Source: Rhodobiaceae bacterium UBA6963
GTDB lineage: Bacteria; Pseudomonadota; Alphaproteobacteria; RS24
Assembly: GCA_002450335.1 (NCBI GenBank)
Contig: DJZB01000029.1
Coordinates: 1 to 6,393 of the forward strand
Direction of reading: 5' to 3'
DNA: 6,393 nucleotides
Shown in pieces: positions 1 to 5,616 of the stretch; position 1 is the stretch's first letter, and every line of letters begins with the position of its first letter. Below the pieces are notes generated by a model. That model was not told the DNA's origin. It did not search any database and saw nothing but the letters and a program-made list of their open reading frames with translations. A program made the position numbers and the translations under genes.

Positions 1-5
1 CGCAA

Positions 6-341
6 ATGAACGAGACACAAGCCAATAATATTCGACATAATTTATGGATTTTCCGCCTGCGCCGAAAAATTCCGCGCCATGTTTTTGTGCGCGATATTAT
101 GAGCGTTCAAGCCTATCGGGAAATTGAATATGGGCATGAAGCCATCAGCCCCGATATGCTGAAAAAATTTATCGAGAAATATGACCTAAAGCGCAAACAT
201 CTAACCACCGCGCCCGACTTCGCCAGCCTGCTCGACCACCCGACCCGCAAACTGATTGAATATCAGCGCGTTGCCATGAGCAGCACTCAGCGCAAGCATC
301 TCATGCACTTTCTGCGGGATTTTCTGCCCCGCACCTATTAG
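6..341 (+). CDS. Small helix-turn-helix-like (XRE/Cro-type) protein, function unknown
   Basis: A 111-residue basic protein that I cannot assign to a named family. Residues about 13-62 fit the pattern of a Cro/CI-type helix-turn-helix: an 'LRRK' first helix, then PRHVFVRDI, then SVQAYREIEYG followed by 'ISPDMLKKFIEKYDL', which matches the usual helix2-turn-helix3-E-x-G-helix4 layout. The C-terminal half (about 63-111) is basic with no motif I recognise. No signal peptide or membrane segment is visible. The ATG at 6 is the first possible start seen, but only five bases lie upstream, so the frame may be open further left and the ribosome site cannot be judged. It converges on the cytochrome c1 gene with only 12 bp between the stop codons. 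A DNA-binding regulator is the best guess; the helix-turn-helix match is by eye and imperfect. Confidence 0.6.
   Translation: MNETQANNIRHNLWIFRLRRKIPRHVFVRDIMSVQAYREIEYGHEAISPDMLKKFIEKYDLKRKHLTTAPDFASLLDHPTRKLIEYQRVAMSSTQRKHLMHFLRDFLPRTY
313..333. terminator. Possible hairpin at the XRE-like/petC convergent junction
   Basis: TGCGGG at 313-318 and CCCGCA at 328-333 form a perfect 6-bp GC-rich stem with a 9-nt loop, inside the last codons of the small HTH-like gene and just downstream of the petC stop on the other strand. It could slow or stop transcription leaving the bc1 operon. Neither strand shows a T tract after the stem, so it is not a standard intrinsic terminator; it may be chance coding sequence. 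Confidence 0.25.
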
Positions 342-353
342 GAAGTAACGGAA

Positions 354-1136
354 TTAGTGCTTGTCAGCCCAAATGCGGCGCATGGAGAAGAACAGCAATC
401 CGGCAAACACCGTCAGGTATATTAACACCATAAAACCAGTTTGCTTGCGCTCTTCCAATTCCGGCTCAGCCGCCCAGTTCAGGAATGTCACAACATCATA
501 GGACATTTGCTCAACAGAAGCCGCCGACCCGTCGGTATATTCAACCAACTCCTCAAGCAGAGGCGCCGCCATGGCAATTTTACCGCCTGCCATGTAGGGG
601 TTGTAATAGAGACCGTCACGCATTTTCATGCCAGCAGGTGGGTCTTCATAACCAGTCAGCAGGGCATAAATATAATCAGGCCCGCCGGAGCGCGCCTTTG
701 TGATAAGTGACAAATCGGGTGGATAAGCACCACCATTGGCGGCACGTGCGGCCTGAACATTCGGGAACGGGTTTACAAAGCCATCCTTTGGAAGACCCGG
801 ACGATCGAACATGTCACCATAATCATCAGGCCCGTCTTCAACAATGAAACCCGCAGCAATCGCTTTGACTTCCGGCGCGGTAAACTCAGGACCACCGGGC
901 TGGGAAAGATTGCGAAAACGCAACTGGTTCATGCTGTGACAGGATGCACATACTTCGGTATAGACCTTGTAACCACGGCGCAGAGAGTCTCTGTCATACG
1001 TGCCGAACAAGCCTTTAAAGCTCCAGTCAATCGCTTCAGGATGTTTGGCATCTCCGGCAGCTTCAGCCCCGGTTATAGATAAACCGGCGCTCAGCAGTGC
1101 AGAGAAAACGAGGGCAGATAGTCGATTCATGTTCAT
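354..1136 (-). CDS. petC: Cytochrome c1, heme subunit of the cytochrome bc1 complex
   Basis: A 260-residue precursor of the c-type heme subunit that takes electrons from the Rieske protein and passes them to soluble or membrane cytochrome c on the periplasmic side. Residues 1-26 look like a Sec signal peptide with a cleavage site after AEA. The heme attachment motif CASCH is at 63-67, and M189 in 'GKIAMAAPL' is the expected sixth heme ligand. One C-terminal membrane anchor spans about 234-252, followed by 'RRIWADKH', the usual short cytoplasmic tail. Length fits the family. It is the last gene of the operon, 21 bp after petB. Two in-frame ATGs lie at 1136 and 1130; the purine-rich GTGAG directly abuts the first and is better spaced (6 nt) from the second, so the second may be used. 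The choice does not affect the mature protein. Confidence 0.97.
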   Translation of the reverse strand: MNMNRLSALVFSALLSAGLSITGAEAAGDAKHPEAIDWSFKGLFGTYDRDSLRRGYKVYTEVCASCHSMNQLRFRNLSQPGGPEFTAPEVKAIAAGFIVEDGPDDYGDMFDRPGLPKDGFVNPFPNVQAARAANGGAYPPDLSLITKARSGGPDYIYALLTGYEDPPAGMKMRDGLYYNPYMAGGKIAMAAPLLEELVEYTDGSAASVEQMSYDVVTFLNWAAEPELEERKQTGFMVLIYLTVFAGLLFFSMRRIWADKH

Positions 1137-1157
1137 CTCACTTATTCAGTCAGCCGG

Positions 1158-2399
1158 TTATTCAGCCGGACTTGCAGCCGTCTCCGGCAGGATTGAGGCA
1201 GATATGCTCTCTGGAATTTCCCTAGGTTTTTCAACCAACCCAAGAAGCGGCAGAATAATCAGGAAATGTGCGAAGTAGTAAATCGTAGATATACGCGCCA
1301 GCGTGATGTAAACACCTTCAGCCGGCATGGCACCGAGATAACCGAGTACAAGGCAATTCACAACAAAAATCAGGAAGAATTGCTTGAACAGCGGACGATA
1401 ACGGGCTGAACGGATTTTAGATGTATCCAGCCATGGCAAAACAAACAAAATAAAGATCGCACCGACCATCGCAATCACGCCACCGAGTTTATCCGGAACG
1501 GCACGCAAAATCGCATAAAACGGTAACAAATACCACTCAGGCACAATGTGCGCCGGTGTGACCAACGGGTTGGCAGGAATGTAATTATCAGCGTGACCCA
1601 GCACATTTGGCGCGAAAAACACGAAATAGCTGAACAAAATCATGAACACGACCAGCGCAAACCCGTCTTTCACTGTGTAATAAGGGTGAAATGGTACTGT
1701 ATCTTGTTCGGACTTCACTGAAATCCCGACAGGATTATTATTGCCGGGGACATGCAATGCCCAAATATGAAGAATAACAACCCCGAAAATCAGGAATGGG
1801 ATGAGGTAATGCAACGAGAAGAAGCGGTTGAGGGTCGGATTATCAACCGAGAAACCGCCCCATAACCATGTTGCAATGCTGTCGCCAACCAGCGGAATCG
1901 CACCAAACAGATTTGTAATAACTGTCGCGCCCCACAGGCTCATCTGACCCCAAGGCAGGACGTAGCCCATAAAGGCCGCCGCCATCATCAGCAAATAAAT
2001 GATAACACCAAGAATCCACAAGACTTCACGCGGGGCTTTATAAGAGCCGTAATACATGCCGCGGAAAATATGAATATAAACCGCAAGGAAGAACATGGAT
2101 GCGCCATTGGCGTGGATATAACGAATCAACCAGCCATGGTTCACGTTCCGCATAATATGCTCAACCGAGTTAAACGCATGGTCGACATGGGGCGTGTAGT
2201 GCATTGCCAAAATAATGCCTGTGATAATTTGCGTCACAAGGCAGAACGTCAGAATACCGCCAAATGTCCACCAGTAATTCAGGTTTTTCGGCGTTGGATA
2301 GTCAACAAAACTGTCATGTGCCAGCCTTAAAAGCGGCAGACGCGTGTCCATCCATTTGGTAAATCCGTTATTTGGCTGATAGGTGCTTTCACCACTCAT
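1158..2399 (-). CDS. petB: Cytochrome b of the cytochrome bc1 complex
   Basis: A 413-residue polytopic membrane protein carrying both b hemes and the two quinone sites (Qo and Qi) of complex III. The four heme-ligand histidines are visible at the expected spacings: H96 and H110 in helix B, H197 and H211 in helix D. The Qo-site PEWY motif is at 287-290 and is intact. The 'GYVLPWGQMS' stretch (145-154), which forms part of the Qo pocket, is also present. Eight hydrophobic helices can be picked out, with the last ending near 'PLLGLVEKPR'. It is not fused to cytochrome c1, unlike the fbcH arrangement of some rhizobia. The start at 2399 is supported by GAGGA at 2407-2411, 7 nt upstream. It lies between petA and petC with 25 and 21 bp gaps, so all three are almost certainly one transcript. 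Confidence 0.98.
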   Translation of the reverse strand: MSGESTYQPNNGFTKWMDTRLPLLRLAHDSFVDYPTPKNLNYWWTFGGILTFCLVTQIITGIILAMHYTPHVDHAFNSVEHIMRNVNHGWLIRYIHANGASMFFLAVYIHIFRGMYYGSYKAPREVLWILGVIIYLLMMAAAFMGYVLPWGQMSLWGATVITNLFGAIPLVGDSIATWLWGGFSVDNPTLNRFFSLHYLIPFLIFGVVILHIWALHVPGNNNPVGISVKSEQDTVPFHPYYTVKDGFALVVFMILFSYFVFFAPNVLGHADNYIPANPLVTPAHIVPEWYLLPFYAILRAVPDKLGGVIAMVGAIFILFVLPWLDTSKIRSARYRPLFKQFFLIFVVNCLVLGYLGAMPAEGVYITLARISTIYYFAHFLIILPLLGLVEKPREIPESISASILPETAASPAE

Positions 2400-2424
2400 T
2401 TAATAATCCTCGATTGTTAGGGCG

Positions 2425-2985
2425 TTAACCGATTTTAATTCGGCTGTCGCTGACAAATTGATAAGGCGGAATTTCTAGGTTTTTTGGCGCAGGGCCTTTG
2501 CGGATACGTCCTGATGTGTCGTAATGCGAGCCGTGGCACGGGCAGAACCAGCCATTAAACTCACCGGCCTGACCAAGTGGCACACATCCCAAATGGGTGC
2601 AAACGCCGACCATAACCAGCCATTCAGGGTTTTCGGCACGACTTTTATCAGCCTCAGGATCCGGTAAGGCATCAAGACTGACGTTCTTGGCATCGCGAAT
2701 TTCGTCTTGCGTACGGCGGCGGATAAAGACAGGCTTCCCGCGCCATGTAATGGTTAAACTTTGACCGACTTCAACAGCATCCAAATCAACCTCAATAGAA
2801 GCCAGCGCACGCATGGACGCATCCGGGTTCATTTGATCAATCAACGGCCAAGCAACATTGGCTACCCCAATGGCTGCAAAAGCCCCTGTCGTCAGGTGCA
2901 GAAATGCACGACGATTGGGCTCACCTTCATGAGATGCTGTTTTTGTTTCAGTCGTACCGTTTCCGGTCGTATTGGTATCAGACAC
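2425..2985 (-). CDS. petA: Rieske [2Fe-2S] subunit of the cytochrome bc1 complex (GTG start)
   Basis: A 186-residue iron-sulfur protein that takes the first electron from quinol at the Qo site and carries it to cytochrome c1. Residues 24-29 (NRRAFL) are a twin-arginine motif, followed by a hydrophobic anchor about 32-49, the normal uncleaved Tat anchor of bacterial Rieske proteins. The cluster ligands are C129 and H131 in CTHLGC and C148 and H151 in CPCHGSHYD; C134 and C150 are the expected disulfide pair. The 'GPAPKNLEIPPY' stretch near the end is also standard. I place the start at the GTG at 2985, because GGAGG sits 5 nt upstream of it (2991-2995). A longer reading from an ATG at 3024 adds 13 residues but has no ribosome site. 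First gene of the petABC operon and divergent from hemF. Confidence 0.96.
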   Translation of the reverse strand: MSDTNTTGNGTTETKTASHEGEPNRRAFLHLTTGAFAAIGVANVAWPLIDQMNPDASMRALASIEVDLDAVEVGQSLTITWRGKPVFIRRRTQDEIRDAKNVSLDALPDPEADKSRAENPEWLVMVGVCTHLGCVPLGQAGEFNGWFCPCHGSHYDTSGRIRKGPAPKNLEIPPYQFVSDSRIKIG

Positions 2986-3148
2986 GCGCGCCTCCAAACG
3001 ATTCTGCAGGCCAATCCTGCACATGGGGAAACTACGCCTATCGCGTGATTGACAAAATGTGGCACCATGACGCAGATTTACGTTCTGTCTTTTGGTACAA
3101 ATGAAATGTTAAGTGATTGTGATTAAAGCCTTATTGGAAACCTTAAAA
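2986..3148. promoter_or_regulatory. Divergent promoter region between petABC and hemF
   Basis: These 163 bp must carry the promoters of both the bc1 operon (leftward) and hemF (rightward). A perfect -35-like TTGACA is at 3049-3054 on the plus strand, but the sequence 16-18 nt downstream has at best 3 of 6 matches to a -10 box. On the minus strand the same bases read TTGTCA, again with only a weak -10 candidate. I found no full FNR-type palindrome (TTGAT-N4-ATCAA). A short dyad TTTG-GTA-CAAA and a tandem GTGATTGTGATT at 3113-3124 are present but unassigned. The region's role follows from gene order; the exact promoters are not resolved. Confidence 0.55.
2991..2995 (-). promoter_or_regulatory. 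Ribosome binding site that sets the petA GTG start
   Basis: On the minus strand GGAGG lies 5 nt before the GTG at 2985. It is the strongest ribosome site near this gene, and the alternative ATG at 3024 is preceded by 'TTCCCC', which cannot pair with 16S rRNA. This is the reason for preferring the shorter Rieske protein. Confidence 0.75.
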
Positions 3149-4012
3149 ATGACCGCAGCCCCCGAAAATGACTGGACTGACCAAAAACAACGCGCCGCGT
3201 CGTGGTTTCGTGAATTGCGCGACAGATTATGCGCCTCCATGGAATCTCTCGAACCCGACGGGGCGACTTTTGAACGCAATGTCTGGCAGCGCGGCGATGG
3301 AGTTGAAGACCTTGGCGGGGGTGAGATGTCCATGTTGCACGGCACGGTATTTGAAAAGGCCGGTGTGCATATTTCAACGGTTTTTGGTGAATTTTCCGAA
3401 CAATTCCGAGGCCAAATAGAGGGCGCTGCAGATGACCCCCGTTTCTGGGCTTCCGGTATTTCCGTCATCGCGCATCCCCGTAATCCACATGCGCCCACTG
3501 CCCACATGAACACCCGCATGGTTGTGACAACCAAAGGCTGGTTTGGCGGCGGCGGAGATTTAACCCCCATGCTTAAAGATCAACGCCATGCCAACCACCC
3601 TGACACAGTTGATTTTCATAAGGCCTATCAAACCGCATGTGATGCACATGACGCCACTTACTATCCGGATTTCAAGGAAAAATGTGACTCATATTTTTTT
3701 CTGCCGCACCGTAACGAAACCAGAGGAACGGGCGGCATCTTTTACGACCATTTAAATACCGGTGACTGGGATAAAGATTTTGCCTTCACCCAAGATGTCG
3801 GGCGCGCATTTTTGAATGTTTACCCTGACATTATCGCACGCCGAAAAGACACCCCCTATGAGGATGAAGAGCGCGAGGCGCAACTCGTGCAACGTGGGCG
3901 CTATGTGGAATTTAATCTACTCTATGACCGTGGCACGACTTTCGGGCTTAAAACCGGCGGAAATGTGGACAGCATTCTGTCATCCATGCCACCGGCAGTT
4001 CGCTGGCCTTAA
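3149..4012 (+). CDS. hemF: Oxygen-dependent coproporphyrinogen III oxidase
   Basis: A 288-residue soluble enzyme that uses O2 to decarboxylate two propionate side chains of coproporphyrinogen III, giving protoporphyrinogen IX in heme synthesis. Family signatures are clear: 'WQRGDGVEDLGGGEMS' near 46-61, 'HPRNPHAPTAHMNTR' at 109-123, 'WFGGGGDLTP' at 131-140, the family signature 'FFLPHRNETRGTGGIFYD' at 183-200, and 'GRYVEFNLLYDRGTTFGLKT' near the C-terminus. It ends at 'MPPAVRWP', without the extra tail of the E. coli enzyme; from memory this short end is normal in alphaproteobacteria. The ATG at 3149 is chosen because GGA at 3136-3138 precedes it; an upstream GTG at 3113 would add 12 residues but lacks a ribosome site. 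Divergent from the bc1 operon, whose hemes depend on this pathway, and convergent with cca. Confidence 0.97.
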   Translation: MTAAPENDWTDQKQRAASWFRELRDRLCASMESLEPDGATFERNVWQRGDGVEDLGGGEMSMLHGTVFEKAGVHISTVFGEFSEQFRGQIEGAADDPRFWASGISVIAHPRNPHAPTAHMNTRMVVTTKGWFGGGGDLTPMLKDQRHANHPDTVDFHKAYQTACDAHDATYYPDFKEKCDSYFFLPHRNETRGTGGIFYDHLNTGDWDKDFAFTQDVGRAFLNVYPDIIARRKDTPYEDEEREAQLVQRGRYVEFNLLYDRGTTFGLKTGGNVDSILSSMPPAVRWP

Positions 4013-4020
4013 AATCAAGA

Positions 4021-4048
4021 ATTTATAAAACCCCTTAGATTTATAAAA
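4021..4048. repeat. AT-only direct/inverted repeat at the hemF-cca junction
   Basis: ATTTATAAAA occurs twice, at 4021-4030 and 4039-4048, 18 bp apart. The core TTTATAAA is its own reverse complement, so the two copies can also pair as an 8-bp stem around an 'ACCCCTTAGA' type loop. The second copy overlaps the cca stop codon (4041-4043). It sits in the 28-bp gap where hemF and cca transcripts converge, so it may act as a weak bidirectional transcription end, though the stem has no G-C pairs. Confidence 0.5.
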
Positions 4049-5312
4049 TTGTGGCCTGCACCACCGCTTTAAGCCGTTCAATGATAGAAAATGTGTCATC
4101 AGTGAAATCACTGTCTATCCACCAGCGTTCGACCTCTTCAGAAACACGCCCCATTTCCGGCCCCTCCGGAACACCTGCCGTTTTCATCATGTCACCTGTA
4201 AGAGGAAAGTCAGGCTTTTCCCAACTTGTCGCCATAGCAATCAATGCCCGCCACTGCACGGCATTATTGGTTTTTTTATCCATCGCCCAGGTCAAAAAAC
4301 ACCTGTCAATAAAAGCCTCACGGCCCGAAACATAAAGCGCACGCCGCATTTCACGCGCAGACATATAACATACCGGGTGGCAGGATGTGTCGAGCGCGCC
4401 TTTAAGACGTTTTGTCTGTTTTTTTGAAAGTCGTAATTTTTCAGAGAGTTGGTCAATTACGACCTTACTATCGGGACATAGCGCCGCCAGCCGGAGCAAA
4501 ACATCCGGCTCAAAAAACTGTGTATCTTGAATATCTATCAGATTGTCGAGACGCTTATTCTGAATATCCATGGCAGGTGTGAACGGAAAAATGAATGGCA
4601 GTAGCCCCGCCTGTTGCATCAAGTCGAGGGCATGTGGCGCGGTAGTATGAGATAGAAGTTTAAAAAGTTCCTGCCCCAGCCGTTCACCTGAAAGCGCCAA
4701 CATCCCCTCTTTCTGGTTTGCCGCGCGGGCACATGCCTCTATAGCCTCTGCATCAGGTGCTTCAGGCTGGAGTTGAGTTGAAAACCTGAAAAAGCGCAAA
4801 ACGCGCAAATAATCCTCCGCAATGCGTGTATCCGGATCGCCGATAAATCTGACGACCCCCGCTTCAAGGTCAGCAAGGCTACTTGTTCCGCTTGCTTCCA
4901 ACGGATCATAAACCACACCGTTACTATCGGCATAAAGCGCATTGACGGTAAAGTCCCGTCGCGCCGCATCGGCTTGCCAATCTTGGCCAAAACTGACTTT
5001 AGCATGACGCCCGTCAGTTTCGATATCTTCACGCAAGGTTGTGATTTCAAAGTTGCGCTCGGCGGCGACGACCGTCACCGTTCCGTGTTCAATGCCTGTT
5101 GGGATGACCTTAAAGCCGGCCGCGGTCAGCTTATCTCTAACCACATCGGGGAGATGGCTGGTTGCCATATCAATATCTGTAACAGAAACGCCGCGCAACG
5201 CATCACGCACACATCCACCAACAACTCTAACCATATCATGTCCGAGCGTTTGCATAATTTTCTGCGTATCAGACGCTTGCAACCAAGAAGCTGTTAACAC
5301 CACTGACTTCAT
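4041..5312 (-). CDS. cca: CCA tRNA nucleotidyltransferase (class II, no HD domain)
   Basis: A 423-residue nucleotidyltransferase that adds or repairs the CCA end of tRNAs. The N-terminal catalytic head shows GGCVRD at 32-37 with the metal-binding pair D46 and D48 in 'DIDMAT', then 'RRDFTVNAL' at 118-126. 'RIAEDYLRVLRFFRF' at 163-177 contains the EDxxR template motif (166-170) that reads ATP or CTP. The C-terminal part is helical and shows no HD phosphohydrolase motif, unlike the E. coli enzyme. Poly(A) polymerases share the head domain, so the name rests on overall resemblance to alphaproteobacterial CCA enzymes. AGGAG at 5319-5323, 6 nt upstream, supports the start at 5312. It faces hemF and is a single transcription unit within this window. 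Confidence 0.92.
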   Translation of the reverse strand: MKSVVLTASWLQASDTQKIMQTLGHDMVRVVGGCVRDALRGVSVTDIDMATSHLPDVVRDKLTAAGFKVIPTGIEHGTVTVVAAERNFEITTLREDIETDGRHAKVSFGQDWQADAARRDFTVNALYADSNGVVYDPLEASGTSSLADLEAGVVRFIGDPDTRIAEDYLRVLRFFRFSTQLQPEAPDAEAIEACARAANQKEGMLALSGERLGQELFKLLSHTTAPHALDLMQQAGLLPFIFPFTPAMDIQNKRLDNLIDIQDTQFFEPDVLLRLAALCPDSKVVIDQLSEKLRLSKKQTKRLKGALDTSCHPVCYMSAREMRRALYVSGREAFIDRCFLTWAMDKKTNNAVQWRALIAMATSWEKPDFPLTGDMMKTAGVPEGPEMGRVSEEVERWWIDSDFTDDTFSIIERLKAVVQATIL

Positions 5313-5370
5313 ATTTGTCTCCTAAAGGAACTGTATCTTAATGCTAATCAGACTGACTGTATCGGCGACT

Positions 5371-5398
5371 ATTTTAATGGCACTCAGTAAACAGGCAA
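5371..5398 (-). promoter_or_regulatory. Probable cca promoter (sigma-70 type)
   Basis: On the minus strand TTGCCT (5398-5393, 4 of 6 to consensus) is followed after 16 bp by TAAAAT (5376-5371, 5 of 6). This would start transcription near 5364 and give cca a leader of about 50 nt. Assigned by eye only. Confidence 0.4.
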
Positions 5399-5498
5399 TA
5401 AGAAGGGCCAACAACTTATATTTGACTTGGATGTTACTAACCTAAAAAACCAAGGCTAAATTGTACAGCTAGAAGAGATAGAAGCATTCTGACAACTG

Positions 5499-5510
5499 CC
5501 AGCATGCTGG
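5499..5510. repeat. Perfect 12-bp palindrome CCAGCATGCTGG
   Basis: CCAGCATGCTGG equals its own reverse complement with no spacer. It lies 27 bp left of the longer dyad at 5537-5562 and about 107 bp before the P450 start. It is too compact to fold into an RNA hairpin, so a protein binding site is the more natural reading. I do not recognise the binding protein; a chance palindrome is possible. Confidence 0.45.
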
Positions 5511-5536
5511 ATTCCATAAAGCATAGATGAATATTG

Positions 5537-5562
5537 AAAAAATGACGCAGGCGTCATTTTTT
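5537..5562. promoter_or_regulatory. Perfect 12-bp inverted repeat with AG spacer upstream of the P450 (operator or bidirectional terminator)
   Basis: Left arm AAAAAATGACGC (5537-5548) and right arm GCGTCATTTTTT (5551-5562) are exact reverse complements separated by AG. The core TGACGC-AG-GCGTCA looks like a dimer-binding operator and ends directly against the candidate -35 region of the P450. Its centre would be about 47 bp before the inferred transcription start, a position used by activators. The same bases read on either strand as a short GC stem followed by six Ts, so a bidirectional intrinsic terminator is the main alternative. Against that, both flanking genes point away from it, so there is no obvious transcript to end. 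Confidence 0.6.
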
Positions 5563-5564
5563 GC

Positions 5565-5591
5565 TTGAACCAACAAAAGATTTGATATTAT
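5565..5591 (+). promoter_or_regulatory. Candidate P450 promoter, suboptimal spacing
   Basis: TATTAT at 5586-5591 (5 of 6 to the -10 consensus) is preceded by TTGAAC at 5565-5570 (4 of 6) with a 15-bp spacer, or by TTGCTT at 5561-5566 with a 19-bp spacer. Neither spacing is ideal, which would suit a promoter needing an activator. Transcription would start near 5597, about 20 nt before the ATG. Confidence 0.35.
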
Positions 5592-5616
5592 TTTAAAAAA
5601 ATTGGGGAGTCTTGAT

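Larger units (their letters stand above)
5313..5616. other. AT-rich divergent intergenic region between cca and the P450
   Basis: This 304-bp stretch has no convincing gene. It holds a probable cca promoter (5371-5398, minus strand), a 12-bp palindrome at 5499-5510, a 26-bp dyad at 5537-5562, a candidate P450 promoter (5565-5591) and the P450 ribosome site GGGGAG at 5604-5609. A plus-strand TTGACT at 5422-5427 has only a poor -10 (TAAAAA, 15 bp away). The concentration of dyads towards the right side suggests that the P450, not cca, is the regulated partner. Confidence 0.7.

Noticed and set aside
3041..3124. Possible FNR/CRP-type box around TGATTGACAAAA or GTGATTGTGATTAA
   Set aside because: Neither has two matching half-sites at the required spacing, so I do not call a specific regulator.
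3113..3148. Upstream GTG start for hemF adding 12 residues
   Set aside because: No ribosome site precedes the GTG, whereas the ATG at 3149 has one; the extra residues have no family support that I can see.
3109..3570. 153-codon minus-strand reading frame opposite the start of hemF
   Set aside because: It lies entirely opposite a strongly conserved hemF sequence and has a low-complexity, Pro/Ser-rich translation typical of a shadow frame.
3980..4012. Apparent C-terminal truncation of HemF relative to the E. coli enzyme
   Set aside because: Ending at 'MPP-x-V-[KR]WP' is what I recall for alphaproteobacterial HemF proteins, so this is a lineage difference and not damage.
4739..5325. Overlapping open frames on both strands within cca (for example 4974-5297 plus and 4739-5050 minus)
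   Set aside because: They lie inside the well-supported cca catalytic domain and show no motif of their own.
5341..5445. A 34-codon ATG-to-TAA reading frame on the plus strand (MLIRLTVSATILMAL...), with AAGGAA 10 nt upstream
   Set aside because: It lies across the probable cca promoter, is very short, has a distant ribosome site, and resembles no peptide family I know. The size is well within chance for this stretch.
5480..5490. Short dyad AGAA-GCA-TTCT
   Set aside because: Four-base arms are expected by chance in an AT-rich 300-bp region.
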